This document shows positions 16,398 to 23,830 of a DNA stretch of 64,000 nt, one piece after another. A program made the translations under genes and the position numbers. The notes under the pieces are model-generated. The model saw only the letters and a program-made list of their open reading frames with translations, was not told the origin of the DNA and did not search any database. Numbering within the stretch: the stretch's first letter is position 1; the number at the start of each line of letters is the position of its first letter. Source of the DNA: Sandaracinaceae bacterium (GTDB lineage Bacteria; Myxococcota_A; Polyangia; Polyangiales; JADJQN01); NCBI GenBank assembly GCA_016712745.1, contig JADJQN010000001.1, forward strand, positions 806,001 to 870,000, in the 5' to 3' direction.

Positions 16398-17420
16398 TCA
16401 GTTCGCGAACGCCGCGACGCGGTCGATGGTTGCTTGGTCCGCAACCTGGCCCGCGACACGCTGACGGATACGCGCGCCAAGCGCTATCCACTGCGCGCGG
16501 TCAGCGTCGCTGACCGGGACTGCCTGAACGCCGTGCGACAGTATCGCCGCAAGCGCCTGCTCATCGGCAGCGCGCAGGTTGCGGCGCGCGAGCGCGTTGA
16601 ATTGCGTGGACGTTTCGGTGACCACCGCTTGTTGCTCCGGCGTGAGTGCGTCAAAGCGGGGTTTGCTGAGTACCATTGCGCCTACGACGATCGACATCGG
16701 CAAATCGGTCATGTAACGAAAACGTGGAGTCCACTGCAAAGCGACGACCGCAATCGGCGGCGCGAAGACCGTATCGATGCGGCCGGTCGAGAGCGCGCTG
16801 AGCACTTCGGGCACCTGCAACGACACGGCTGTTGTGCGCATCGCCTGCATGGCGCCCGGCATGATGATGTCGTCGGCGCGCTGCCACACGTGACAGCTCG
16901 CAAGATCACCCGGGTTGCGTACTTGGCGCGTGGAGAAAACGCGTGTTTGCCCAAGGTCAGCCCAACCAAGCAACTTGAAACCGGAAGCCTCCACGCCCGC
17001 GGTGATCTCGGGCGCGAGCGCTGCGCGCGCCCGATCCATTTGCTCGTACGTACGTAGCATGCCCGGGATCTGAAAGACCACGGCCGGCCGATGGATCTGC
17101 GCGAGTCCGGTCGCAGTGACGGTGGTGCCGTCGAGGCGCCCACTTCGAATTTTGCGAATCACCTCAGCTTCATCACCTTGCACACCGCCCGCGTAGAGAC
17201 GCACTGCCAAAGCCCCACCAGTGCGGCGCCGAATCTCGCGGTTCCACGCGTCGAAAACGCGCGAGCCAGCTGATCCATTCGGCGCGAGCGTGGCAAAGCG
17301 AAGCACGACCTGCGCAGCGGCCGCCTCTTGCGCAAAGCTTGGCGCCCCGAGCGCGCACATCGACACGAGTAGCACTGCGGCCCCGAGAGTGGCGTGTTTA
17401 GCAATCCTGCTTGAAGTCAT
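16398..17420 (-). CDS. TRAP-type transporter solute-binding protein (DctP family)
   Basis: 340 aa. A signal peptide (about residues 1-30, ending SFAQE) is followed by VVLRFATLAPNGSAGSRVFD, the usual opening of DctP/TRAP periplasmic receptors. Further matches are FQIPGMLRTYEQMDRARAAL, GWADLGQTRVFSTRQVRNPG, and a Trp/Arg segment where the conserved carboxylate-binding arginine is expected (ASCHVWQRADD is atypical for this site). It would capture an organic acid or similar ligand for an Na+-driven TRAP permease. No small or large permease subunit (DctQ, DctM) is adjacent, so it is an orphan receptor that pairs elsewhere or acts as a sensor. Ligand unknown. Confidence 0.85.
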   Translation of the reverse strand: MTSSRIAKHATLGAAVLLVSMCALGAPSFAQEAAAAQVVLRFATLAPNGSAGSRVFDAWNREIRRRTGGALAVRLYAGGVQGDEAEVIRKIRSGRLDGTTVTATGLAQIHRPAVVFQIPGMLRTYEQMDRARAALAPEITAGVEASGFKLLGWADLGQTRVFSTRQVRNPGDLASCHVWQRADDIIMPGAMQAMRTTAVSLQVPEVLSALSTGRIDTVFAPPIAVVALQWTPRFRYMTDLPMSIVVGAMVLSKPRFDALTPEQQAVVTETSTQFNALARRNLRAADEQALAAILSHGVQAVPVSDADRAQWIALGARIRQRVAGQVADQATIDRVAAFAN

Positions 17421-17708
17421 GGTCGCATTCTTCTCCGCCGCATCAGGTCAGAGCGGCTTCTTGCCAAAGACAAAGACCGTCGGAGCTTGCCACGTACGCT
17501 CGGGCGTGTGCACCTGGGTAAAGCTATGCTTTGCAACTAGTCCGCTTCCGCACCATGCACTGTCCACAATCGCGAACAACGCAACGCCGGTGCCAATATC
17601 CACGCTTCGCGAGCGCCGCCAAGGTCTCGATCGAGACGTTCAAGAGCAGAGCGAGTCCAACGACGTCGTCCACGTTTATGGACCAGACTTTAGCGTATCC
17701 TCGCCGCT

Positions 17709-18959
17709 ATGGCGCGACGAACCCACGCAGGCGGCGCAAAGAAGCGGCCAACGCTCTACGCGGCCTTCGCCCCTAAGACCGAACGGATGGTGCTTGCGCT
17801 GCGTCATCACCGACACGGACGCTATGAGGATGCATGCGCACTTTATCGCGAGGAGGTCGCCGCCGCCAAAGACAACGTCGACGCCTGGATGAACCTCGGA
17901 ACCGCGTGCGTCTCGCTCGGTCTGGCGCAAGAGGCGCGTCGATCCTTTGCAGCAGCAACGCACGTTGCGGAAGCAAATGCACGCGCGGCGCGCGACGTCG
18001 GAATCGGGCTCATTGCCATCGGCTACCTTTCCGAGGCCCGCACCGAGCTTGAGAGGGCGCTCGCGCTCGACGCTAACGCCAACGGCGTACGGCTGGTACT
18101 CGCGCGCTTATGCCTGGACATGGGCGAGAGGCTGACGGCGCAAGAGCACGCGCGCGAAGCCGTTCGCCGCGCGCCCGACAATGCATCGGGTCACCTCGAG
18201 CTGCATCGCACTTTGTTCGACGACACGGACATCGACGCATCGCTGCCGTCAGTGCGTCGCGCTGTGGAGCTCGACCCCAGCTCGTCACTCGCGCGCACGC
18301 ACCTCGCGTTCGCGCTTGGCCGCGGGCGCAATCCGCAGGAGTGCGAGCGCGTCCTGAACGACGCTCCGCAAGTGATCCCGCCAGACGCAGCCGATGCCAT
18401 ACGGTACGCATTGTCGGCGAACGTTCGCGCTTTCGCTAGCAAACGCGAGACGCTGCTCTTCGGGCTCGGGGCGCTCGCCGAACGCGGATTGGCGATTGAG
18501 CTCGGCGTGCGACACGGCATTAGCACGCGTGTACTCGCCGCGAGACTCCCGGTGCTGCACGGATTTGACAGTTTCGAGGGGCTTCCCGAAACGTGGGTGA
18601 CGCGGCGCCCCGGCGCGTTCTCGACCTCAGGAGAGCTGCCCGACTTGCCGCCCAACGTCGAGCTGCATGTCGGGCTCTTTAGCGAAAGCCTTCCGCGCTT
18701 CCTTGCGACGCACGCGGGCCCAGTGCGCTTCCTCCACGTCGACAGCGATCTCTACTCGAGTGCGAGAACGGCACTGGAGCATCTCGCGCCACGGATTGGA
18801 TCGGGCTGCGTAATCATCTTTGATGAGTACCTAGGCCACACGAACTGGCGGGAGCATGAGTGGAAGGCCTTCCACGAGGCCTGCATAGCCTACCAATGGC
18901 GCTACGAATACCTTGGCATCAGCTTGCTCACCGGACAGGCCGTTGTTCGAATCCTTTGA
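17709..18959 (+). CDS. TPR protein fused to a TylF-type methyltransferase
   Basis: 416 aa, soluble. Residues about 20-215 are TPR-like helices (MNLGTACVSLGLAQEARRSF, IGYLSEARTELERALALDAN). Residues about 240-416 resemble the TylF/MycF-like class I methyltransferases: AIELGVRHGISTRVLAARLP is motif I, DSFEGLPETW is the typical acidic loop that names the subgroup, and RFLHVDSDLYSSARTALEHL with CVIIFDEYLGH supplies the metal-binding aspartates. Members O-methylate sugars on antibiotics or glycans using SAM. TPR plus methyltransferase suggests action on a protein-bound or glycoprotein substrate; this is inference. It converges on a lipoprotein gene 6 bases away. Confidence 0.8.
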   Translation: MARRTHAGGAKKRPTLYAAFAPKTERMVLALRHHRHGRYEDACALYREEVAAAKDNVDAWMNLGTACVSLGLAQEARRSFAAATHVAEANARAARDVGIGLIAIGYLSEARTELERALALDANANGVRLVLARLCLDMGERLTAQEHAREAVRRAPDNASGHLELHRTLFDDTDIDASLPSVRRAVELDPSSSLARTHLAFALGRGRNPQECERVLNDAPQVIPPDAADAIRYALSANVRAFASKRETLLFGLGALAERGLAIELGVRHGISTRVLAARLPVLHGFDSFEGLPETWVTRRPGAFSTSGELPDLPPNVELHVGLFSESLPRFLATHAGPVRFLHVDSDLYSSARTALEHLAPRIGSGCVIIFDEYLGHTNWREHEWKAFHEACIAYQWRYEYLGISLLTGQAVVRIL

Positions 18960-18965
18960 GAGAGA

Positions 18966-19805
18966 TCAGTTCCAGCAATTCGCTGGCTGATCGCCAATCA
19001 CGACCCATTGGCGGTCGCCCGCAACGACTGCGAAGTCGTTGCCGACCATGCCCCACCCGCCGCCATCGTGGAACGACGCCATCCGGAAACCCGGGCCGAA
19101 TTCGCCAGCGCAAATCGCGTCGGCAGCGTCGCGTGAAGTAAGCGTCGAACCCACCTGGGGGGAGCTTGAAGCGAGCGACCCGCGAACCCAGCCTCGATAA
19201 CCGCCGTAAACAAAATCGCCTGGCTCTGGTGCTTCTGCGCCATCGACGAGAATGCAAAGTATGGGATGCGCTTCGGAGCAGAAGGTGTCGCCGACGTAGG
19301 GGTCACACCCCGGAGCGCGCATCGTGTCAACGGTGGCAGGACTTCCACTACACTCCATGATTGCGGTGCCCGGCGGTCGCGTCACGTCATCCGTAAAGCC
19401 GAAGGTCATGCCGTGGCGGCCGAGGCCAGAGTCGAAGCCCGCATCGACTCCGATTGGCTCGCCCATATCGCGTGGCGCAAGCCCCAAGTCTGGCGCGCCC
19501 CCCGCGTCGCGCCCGATGATCCCGCCGTCTCGGCCGGCGTCTCGTGCACCACTGTCGAGCCCCGCGTCGACCATCCCTGCGTCCAAAGATCCTGCGTCGC
19601 GCGGCCCCAAATCCAATGGCGCATCGACGCGCGCATCAGCTAGGCCGGCGTCCGAGGGCCCAGCGAACATGTCGCCCGTGCCGAAGTCCCGAAAGCCCGC
19701 ATCCGCTCCGAGAACGTTGAGAGGCGGCGCGGCAGAACATCCGCACAACGCTGCCAAAGAAAGCCCGAACCACGCCCCACGCGCCGCACGCAAAATCGAG
19801 ATCAT
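18966..19805 (-). CDS. Lipoprotein with DAG spacer and C-terminal WVIGDQPANCW domain
   Basis: 279 aa from the ATG giving MISILRAARGAWFGLSLAAL then CGCSAA (lipobox LCGC). A long Asp/Gly/Ala spacer spans about residues 30-135 with many DAG and DLG units. The C-terminal 140 residues contain several cysteines (MECSGSPAT, GDTFCSEAHPILC), AADAICAGEFGPGFRMASFH and end in WVVIGDQPANCWN. That ending recurs in surface proteins of deltaproteobacteria as far as I know, but its function is not established. The 22-codon-longer start is Arg-rich and not a signal peptide. Probably surface exposed. Confidence 0.75.
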   Translation of the reverse strand: MISILRAARGAWFGLSLAALCGCSAAPPLNVLGADAGFRDFGTGDMFAGPSDAGLADARVDAPLDLGPRDAGSLDAGMVDAGLDSGARDAGRDGGIIGRDAGGAPDLGLAPRDMGEPIGVDAGFDSGLGRHGMTFGFTDDVTRPPGTAIMECSGSPATVDTMRAPGCDPYVGDTFCSEAHPILCILVDGAEAPEPGDFVYGGYRGWVRGSLASSSPQVGSTLTSRDAADAICAGEFGPGFRMASFHDGGGWGMVGNDFAVVAGDRQWVVIGDQPANCWN

Positions 19806-20020
19806 CAACACACCCCTGATCGAATTCGTGCGAATCCTACGGCGAAACTTGGCTCGTAGCCACCTTCGCAATTATGCCTATTTTGTAGGCGACCCAGCAC
19901 CCAACCGGTGACGGGGCGTATTTTTGCGCGTGCAACTTGGGGCGTGTCTCGTCGTTACTACGGGGCGTGCTACGTTCCGAAGCGCAGCGCCCGTTTGCGC
20001 GGTACTTTTCACAGGTAGCC

Positions 20021-21043
20021 ATGACAGCCACGAACCTTCCGATCCTTCAATTCGTTCTTTCGAACTATAAGAATTTCAACTCGCGTGCGACGCGAGACGC
20101 CCTCTTATCCTACTGGGAGCACGTGCAAGGCGGCGGCAAGATGTTCTGGTCGGTAGCTGGCGCGATGTCATCTGCGCAGCTGGGCATCACCCTTGCCCCC
20201 GCGATTCGCGCCGGGCTCATACATGGTTTGTCTGTAACTGGCGCGAACCTCGAAGAGTCGCTGTTTCGCCTTGTGGCGCATCACAGCTACAAAGACTTTC
20301 CCGACTACCGTTATTTCACGAAGAACGACGACACGAAAATCCTCGATCAACGGATGCGTCGTGTCACCGATACGAGCATTCCCGAAGACGAAGCATTCCG
20401 CGCCGTCGAGAGTCACATCGTTCCCATGTGGAAGGCCGCCACAGAGAAAAACAATCGCTTTTTCTGGCACGAATACTTTTACGACCTCATTCAGAAGATC
20501 GGCAGCGACAAGCACGAGGGCGACCCCGAACAGTGCTGGTTGCTTGCTGCTGCGAAGGCCAAGTTGCCCATCGTGGTTCCTGGCTACGAAGACTCAACCT
20601 TCGGCAACATCTTCGCCTCCCATGTAAAGCTTGGCGAGTGCAGCGCGAGCATCGCGAAGTCCGGCATCGAGTACATGGGCGCGTTCTACGACCAGTATCG
20701 GGAGCTTTCCGCTGGCAAAGGCGTGGGCTTTTTTCAAATCGGCGGCGGCATCGCGGGCGACTTTCCAATCTGTGTCGTGCCCTCGATCAAGTATGACCTC
20801 GCCGAGCCGGTCAAGCCGTGGGCGTACTTCTGCCAAATCTCCGATTCAACTACGTCGTACGGCTCCTATTCGGGCGCAACGCCGAACGAGAAGATTACTT
20901 GGGACAAGCTCACTGAAGAGACGCCCATGTTCGTCATCGAGTCGGACGCGACAATCGTTGTTCCGTTGATGCTAAGCGCACTTCTTGAGTGCAAGCAGCA
21001 TCCCGCAGAAGCCAATGCTCTGATCGCCCAAAGCAAGAGCTAG
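20021..21043 (+). CDS. Deoxyhypusine synthase family protein
   Basis: 340 aa. Homology to deoxyhypusine synthases is read from SYWEHVQGGGKMFWSVAGAM, GLIHGLSVTGANLEESLFR (equivalent of the NAD-binding TGA region), FFQIGGGIAGDFPICVVPS, and ITWDKL near residue 296, whose lysine corresponds to the catalytic Lys that forms the imine with the aminobutyl group. The eukaryal/archaeal enzyme modifies eIF5A, which bacteria lack; bacterial relatives include homospermidine-synthase-like enzymes using spermidine or putrescine. The true substrate here is unknown. It lies 3 bases ahead of the DprE1-like gene, so it is clearly in one operon with it. A start at 19937 is possible but its extra 28 residues look non-conserved. 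Confidence 0.8.
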   Translation: MTATNLPILQFVLSNYKNFNSRATRDALLSYWEHVQGGGKMFWSVAGAMSSAQLGITLAPAIRAGLIHGLSVTGANLEESLFRLVAHHSYKDFPDYRYFTKNDDTKILDQRMRRVTDTSIPEDEAFRAVESHIVPMWKAATEKNNRFFWHEYFYDLIQKIGSDKHEGDPEQCWLLAAAKAKLPIVVPGYEDSTFGNIFASHVKLGECSASIAKSGIEYMGAFYDQYRELSAGKGVGFFQIGGGIAGDFPICVVPSIKYDLAEPVKPWAYFCQISDSTTSYGSYSGATPNEKITWDKLTEETPMFVIESDATIVVPLMLSALLECKQHPAEANALIAQSKS

Positions 21044-21046
21044 CGA

Positions 21047-22378
21047 ATGACGTTGCGCGCTCAGCCGATGCTGACTGGGTGGGGCCGCTTGCCTGCTCCC
21101 GGGACAGAAGTCATCGGTGAGCACTTGGAGACCATCACACGCGGTGCGGTTCTATCGCGGGGCCTCGGACGCTCGTACGGCGACTCGTCGCTTCCAGCTA
21201 TCGCATCGGACCGCGTTGCCGGAACGCGCCTCGCCAATCGCATCCTCGCATTCAACGGAGAGACTGGCGTCTATCGCGCGGAAGCAGGCATCAGTCTCCT
21301 CGACTTGAATCGCGTCTTCATGCCTCAGGGCTGGTTTACCCCAGTCACGCCAGGCACCAAGTTCGTAACGCTCGGCGGCATGGTCGCAAGCGATGTGCAC
21401 GGCAAGAATCATCACGTCGCGGGGTGTTTTGGCGAACACGTGCGCGCTCTGCGCATTTGTCTGGCGGACAACAACATCGTCGAATGCAGCGCCGAACAAT
21501 ATCCCGATCTCTTCTACGCGACGATCGGAGGGATGGGCTTGCTCGGGCACATCCTCGAGGTGGAAGTTGCGATGCATCGAATCTCGTCGCCATGGATCTG
21601 GCAGGAGAGCGAGCGCGTCCCAAACATTCAAGAGTATTTGGCCAGCCTTGAGCGCGGCGCACGCGCCTTTCCCATGACCAGTGGTTGGATCGATTGCTTG
21701 AACCGAGGTCGCTCGATGGGCCGCGGCATATTGTTCGCAGGGCGATGGGCGAGCAAAGACGAAGCTCCGAGCGAGCCCCCGCCCGAAAAGAAGCCACTCA
21801 CCTTCCCGTTCAATCTGCCGAACTGGGCGCTCAACAATTTCACAGGGCAGATGTTCAATCGTCTCGTCTACTACAAGCACGCGAGCAAGACGGCAAAGGG
21901 CGTCATCCATCCTGACGGATTCTTCTATCCGCTCGACGTGATTTTGGAATGGAACCGCGGCTACGGGACCCGCGGGTTTACGCAGTACCAGTGCGTTCTG
22001 CCACGTGCCGCCGGTCCGAAGGCGGTCCTCGAATTCATGGATCGACTCACCAAACTGGGCGGCGCTTCTCCCCTGTGCGTAATTAAGGACTGCGGACCTG
22101 AAGGCAAAGGTCTCCTCTCCTTTCCGCTCGAAGGCACGTCGATTGCTATCGACATGGCGATCTCGCCGTCGATTCAGCGCATCGTCGATAGCTTGAATGA
22201 GTTTGTCATCGCGGCGGGCGGGCGTATCTATCTCACCAAGGATCGCTTCACTCGGGCCGACCATTTTCGTGCGATGGAGCCCCGCTTGGACAAATTTCTA
22301 GCGGCGCGTGCGAAGTGGGATCCCAAGCGTCGCCTGCGCAGCGCTCAGTCGGTTCGAATCTTAGGAGACAAAGAATGA
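21047..22378 (+). CDS. DprE1-like FAD-dependent sugar oxidase
   Basis: 443 aa, soluble. An N-terminal FAD-binding type 4 domain (about 20-190) shows SRGLGRSYGDSSLPA (pyrophosphate loop), TPGTKFVTLGGMVASDVHGK followed by NHHVAGCFGEHV, and ATIGGMGLLGHILEVEVAMH. These match decaprenylphosphoryl-ribose 2-oxidase (DprE1), which with DprE2 epimerises polyprenyl-phospho-ribose to arabinose in actinobacteria. The downstream gene is a DprE2-like reductase overlapping by 4 bases, supporting a two-step epimerase. The substrate in this Gram-negative is unknown; a polyprenyl-linked or other pentose is inferred. An alternative is a generic aldonolactone-type oxidase. Confidence 0.82.
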   Translation: MTLRAQPMLTGWGRLPAPGTEVIGEHLETITRGAVLSRGLGRSYGDSSLPAIASDRVAGTRLANRILAFNGETGVYRAEAGISLLDLNRVFMPQGWFTPVTPGTKFVTLGGMVASDVHGKNHHVAGCFGEHVRALRICLADNNIVECSAEQYPDLFYATIGGMGLLGHILEVEVAMHRISSPWIWQESERVPNIQEYLASLERGARAFPMTSGWIDCLNRGRSMGRGILFAGRWASKDEAPSEPPPEKKPLTFPFNLPNWALNNFTGQMFNRLVYYKHASKTAKGVIHPDGFFYPLDVILEWNRGYGTRGFTQYQCVLPRAAGPKAVLEFMDRLTKLGGASPLCVIKDCGPEGKGLLSFPLEGTSIAIDMAISPSIQRIVDSLNEFVIAAGGRIYLTKDRFTRADHFRAMEPRLDKFLAARAKWDPKRRLRSAQSVRILGDKE

Positions 22379-23115
22379 AAGCGGTCGTGCTCGGCGGTAC
22401 CACTGGAATCGGACGCGCGATTGCGCAGCAACTGGCTGAACGCGGAGACTCTGTCTTCTTGATGGGCCTCGACGAGGCCGACCTCGCACGCAGCGCAGCA
22501 GATTTGAAAGCGCGCCATCCGCGCCAAGAGAACGTCGGCTTCGCCGTTTGCGATCTGGAGCATCCGGATGGTTTCGCGCTCGCGCTCGACACAGCGGACA
22601 AGACGCTTTCGAACTTCGACTCAGTCGTTGTGACAGCCGCGATGTTCGCGTCGCAAGATGCGCTCGAGGCCGACGTCGAGCTCACGCGTCGCTTGGTAAC
22701 TGTGAACTTCGCGAACACCGTTGTGTTTTGCGAGCACGTGCGCAAACGGCTGCTTTCCAGGGGCGGCGGAAGACTCGCTGTATTCTCATCCGTCGCGGGC
22801 GACCGCGGTCGCAAGCCGGTGGCAATCTACGGTTCGAGCAAAGGCGGACTTGCTGTCTACCTCGAGGCGCTCGACCACAGGTTCAACGCAGCTGGGCTCT
22901 CGGTGCTCTGCGTGAAGCCTGGCTTCGTCAAAACCGGTATGACCGCCGGATTGAAGCCGCCGCCCTTTGCGGGGGAACCCGCTCAAGTAGCGCGTGACGT
23001 GATCCGTGCGATGGATAGGAAGAAAGCATTGATCTATACGCCGCGCATGTGGGCGTTGGTCATGCTGGTCATCCGCAGTCTGCCGCGATTCGTGATGCGC
23101 AAGATCAATTTCTAA
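22375..23115 (+). CDS. DprE2-like short-chain dehydrogenase
   Basis: 246 aa from the ATG overlapping the upstream TGA (ATGA). Classical SDR: VVLGGTTGIGRAIAQQLAER binds NAD(P)H, FSSVAGDRG gives the catalytic Ser, and IYGSSKGGLAVYLEAL the Tyr-x3-Lys pair. The C terminus is hydrophobic (RMWALVMLVIRSLPRFVM), as in DprE2, perhaps for membrane association with a lipid-linked substrate. In the DprE1/DprE2 pathway it would reduce the keto intermediate made by the oxidase. The frame open from 22315 adds 20 residues lying inside the oxidase gene. Confidence 0.85.
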   Translation: MKAVVLGGTTGIGRAIAQQLAERGDSVFLMGLDEADLARSAADLKARHPRQENVGFAVCDLEHPDGFALALDTADKTLSNFDSVVVTAAMFASQDALEADVELTRRLVTVNFANTVVFCEHVRKRLLSRGGGRLAVFSSVAGDRGRKPVAIYGSSKGGLAVYLEALDHRFNAAGLSVLCVKPGFVKTGMTAGLKPPPFAGEPAQVARDVIRAMDRKKALIYTPRMWALVMLVIRSLPRFVMRKINF

Positions 23116-23137
23116 GAGCGCGTGCGGCGCAGCTCGA

Positions 23138-23713
23138 TCAATCTTTGGCGAAGAACTTCTGGATGTGCGCATTGGTGAAGTACTGATCCTGCTTCGGCTG
23201 AAGCACTTCGAACGCGACGTACTTCACAGCCAGCGGCGGCTCGTTGGTGCGGACGCGCGTCAGTGCGGCCTCAGCGTCGGACACCTCGCTCAAATGTTCC
23301 CGGTCCGCGCCAATACCGACGATGAGAACGACGAGCACCCAGGCGTTGTCGACGGCGGGAGGCGGAGGTGCGGGCGTACGGCGAAAACCTGGCGTTTCCT
23401 CCGGTTTCGGTATGCCGCCAAACGTCACCCGGGTGCCGCCACTCACGCTGTGAAAGCGCCTTAGCTCGGCGCGAATCTCGTCAATGCTAAACGGGTCACG
23501 TGCGGCGCTGGCTACGTCGTGCGCCCCAAGGTGCAGGCGTTCCAAGAACCAATGGGCTGTCTTTTCGCGCGCGGCATCAAGAGCGCGATTGCGTTCGAGT
23601 ATCTGCGCCAACGGTGCGATATCACCGGCCCGGTGCGCCGGGATCGCAAGGCGAAAGGTCCAGACATAACCTTTGTCACCCGGAGACATATTACTAGTCG
23701 AAAAGAGCGCCAC
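23138..23713 (-). CDS. DUF1517-like protein
   Basis: 191 aa if the GTG at 23713 is used; an ATG at 23689 would give 183 aa and neither has a good Shine-Dalgarno. The region GYVWTFRLAIPAHRAGDIAP through about residue 100 is helical with a Pro-rich hinge (RRTPAPPPPAVDNA). The end, WVLVVLIVGIGADREHLSEV followed by LAVKYVAFEVLQPKQDQYFT, resembles the C-terminal part of DUF1517 proteins (strand, then a conserved value-defining VExLWxPQ-like stretch). That family is of unknown function. No signal peptide. It is convergent with the DprE2-like gene. Confidence 0.6.
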   Translation of the reverse strand: MALFSTSNMSPGDKGYVWTFRLAIPAHRAGDIAPLAQILERNRALDAAREKTAHWFLERLHLGAHDVASAARDPFSIDEIRAELRRFHSVSGGTRVTFGGIPKPEETPGFRRTPAPPPPAVDNAWVLVVLIVGIGADREHLSEVSDAEAALTRVRTNEPPLAVKYVAFEVLQPKQDQYFTNAHIQKFFAKD

Positions 23714-23760
23714 GCGTTTGCGGAGTATAGGGGACGTAGCGAGTTCGCGCGAGGGGCACG

Positions 23761-23830
23761 GCTTCGGACTCGGCTTCGGAAGTCGGGTTCGGACACGGAT
23801 CCGGATTCGGACGCGAACTCTGAATCGGAC
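23761..23830. repeat. Degenerate TTCGGA tandem repeat
   Basis: The motif TTCGGA or a close variant (ATCCGGA, ATCGGA) recurs six times at 6-18 base intervals, beginning right beside the stop codon of the giant surface-protein gene. It has no open frame of note. It may be decayed coding repeat or replication slippage; I see no terminator fold. Confidence 0.6.

Noticed and set aside
21152..22264. 370-aa antisense frame opposite the DprE1-like gene
   Set aside because: The sense protein has clear FAD motifs; the antisense has none and no ribosome site.
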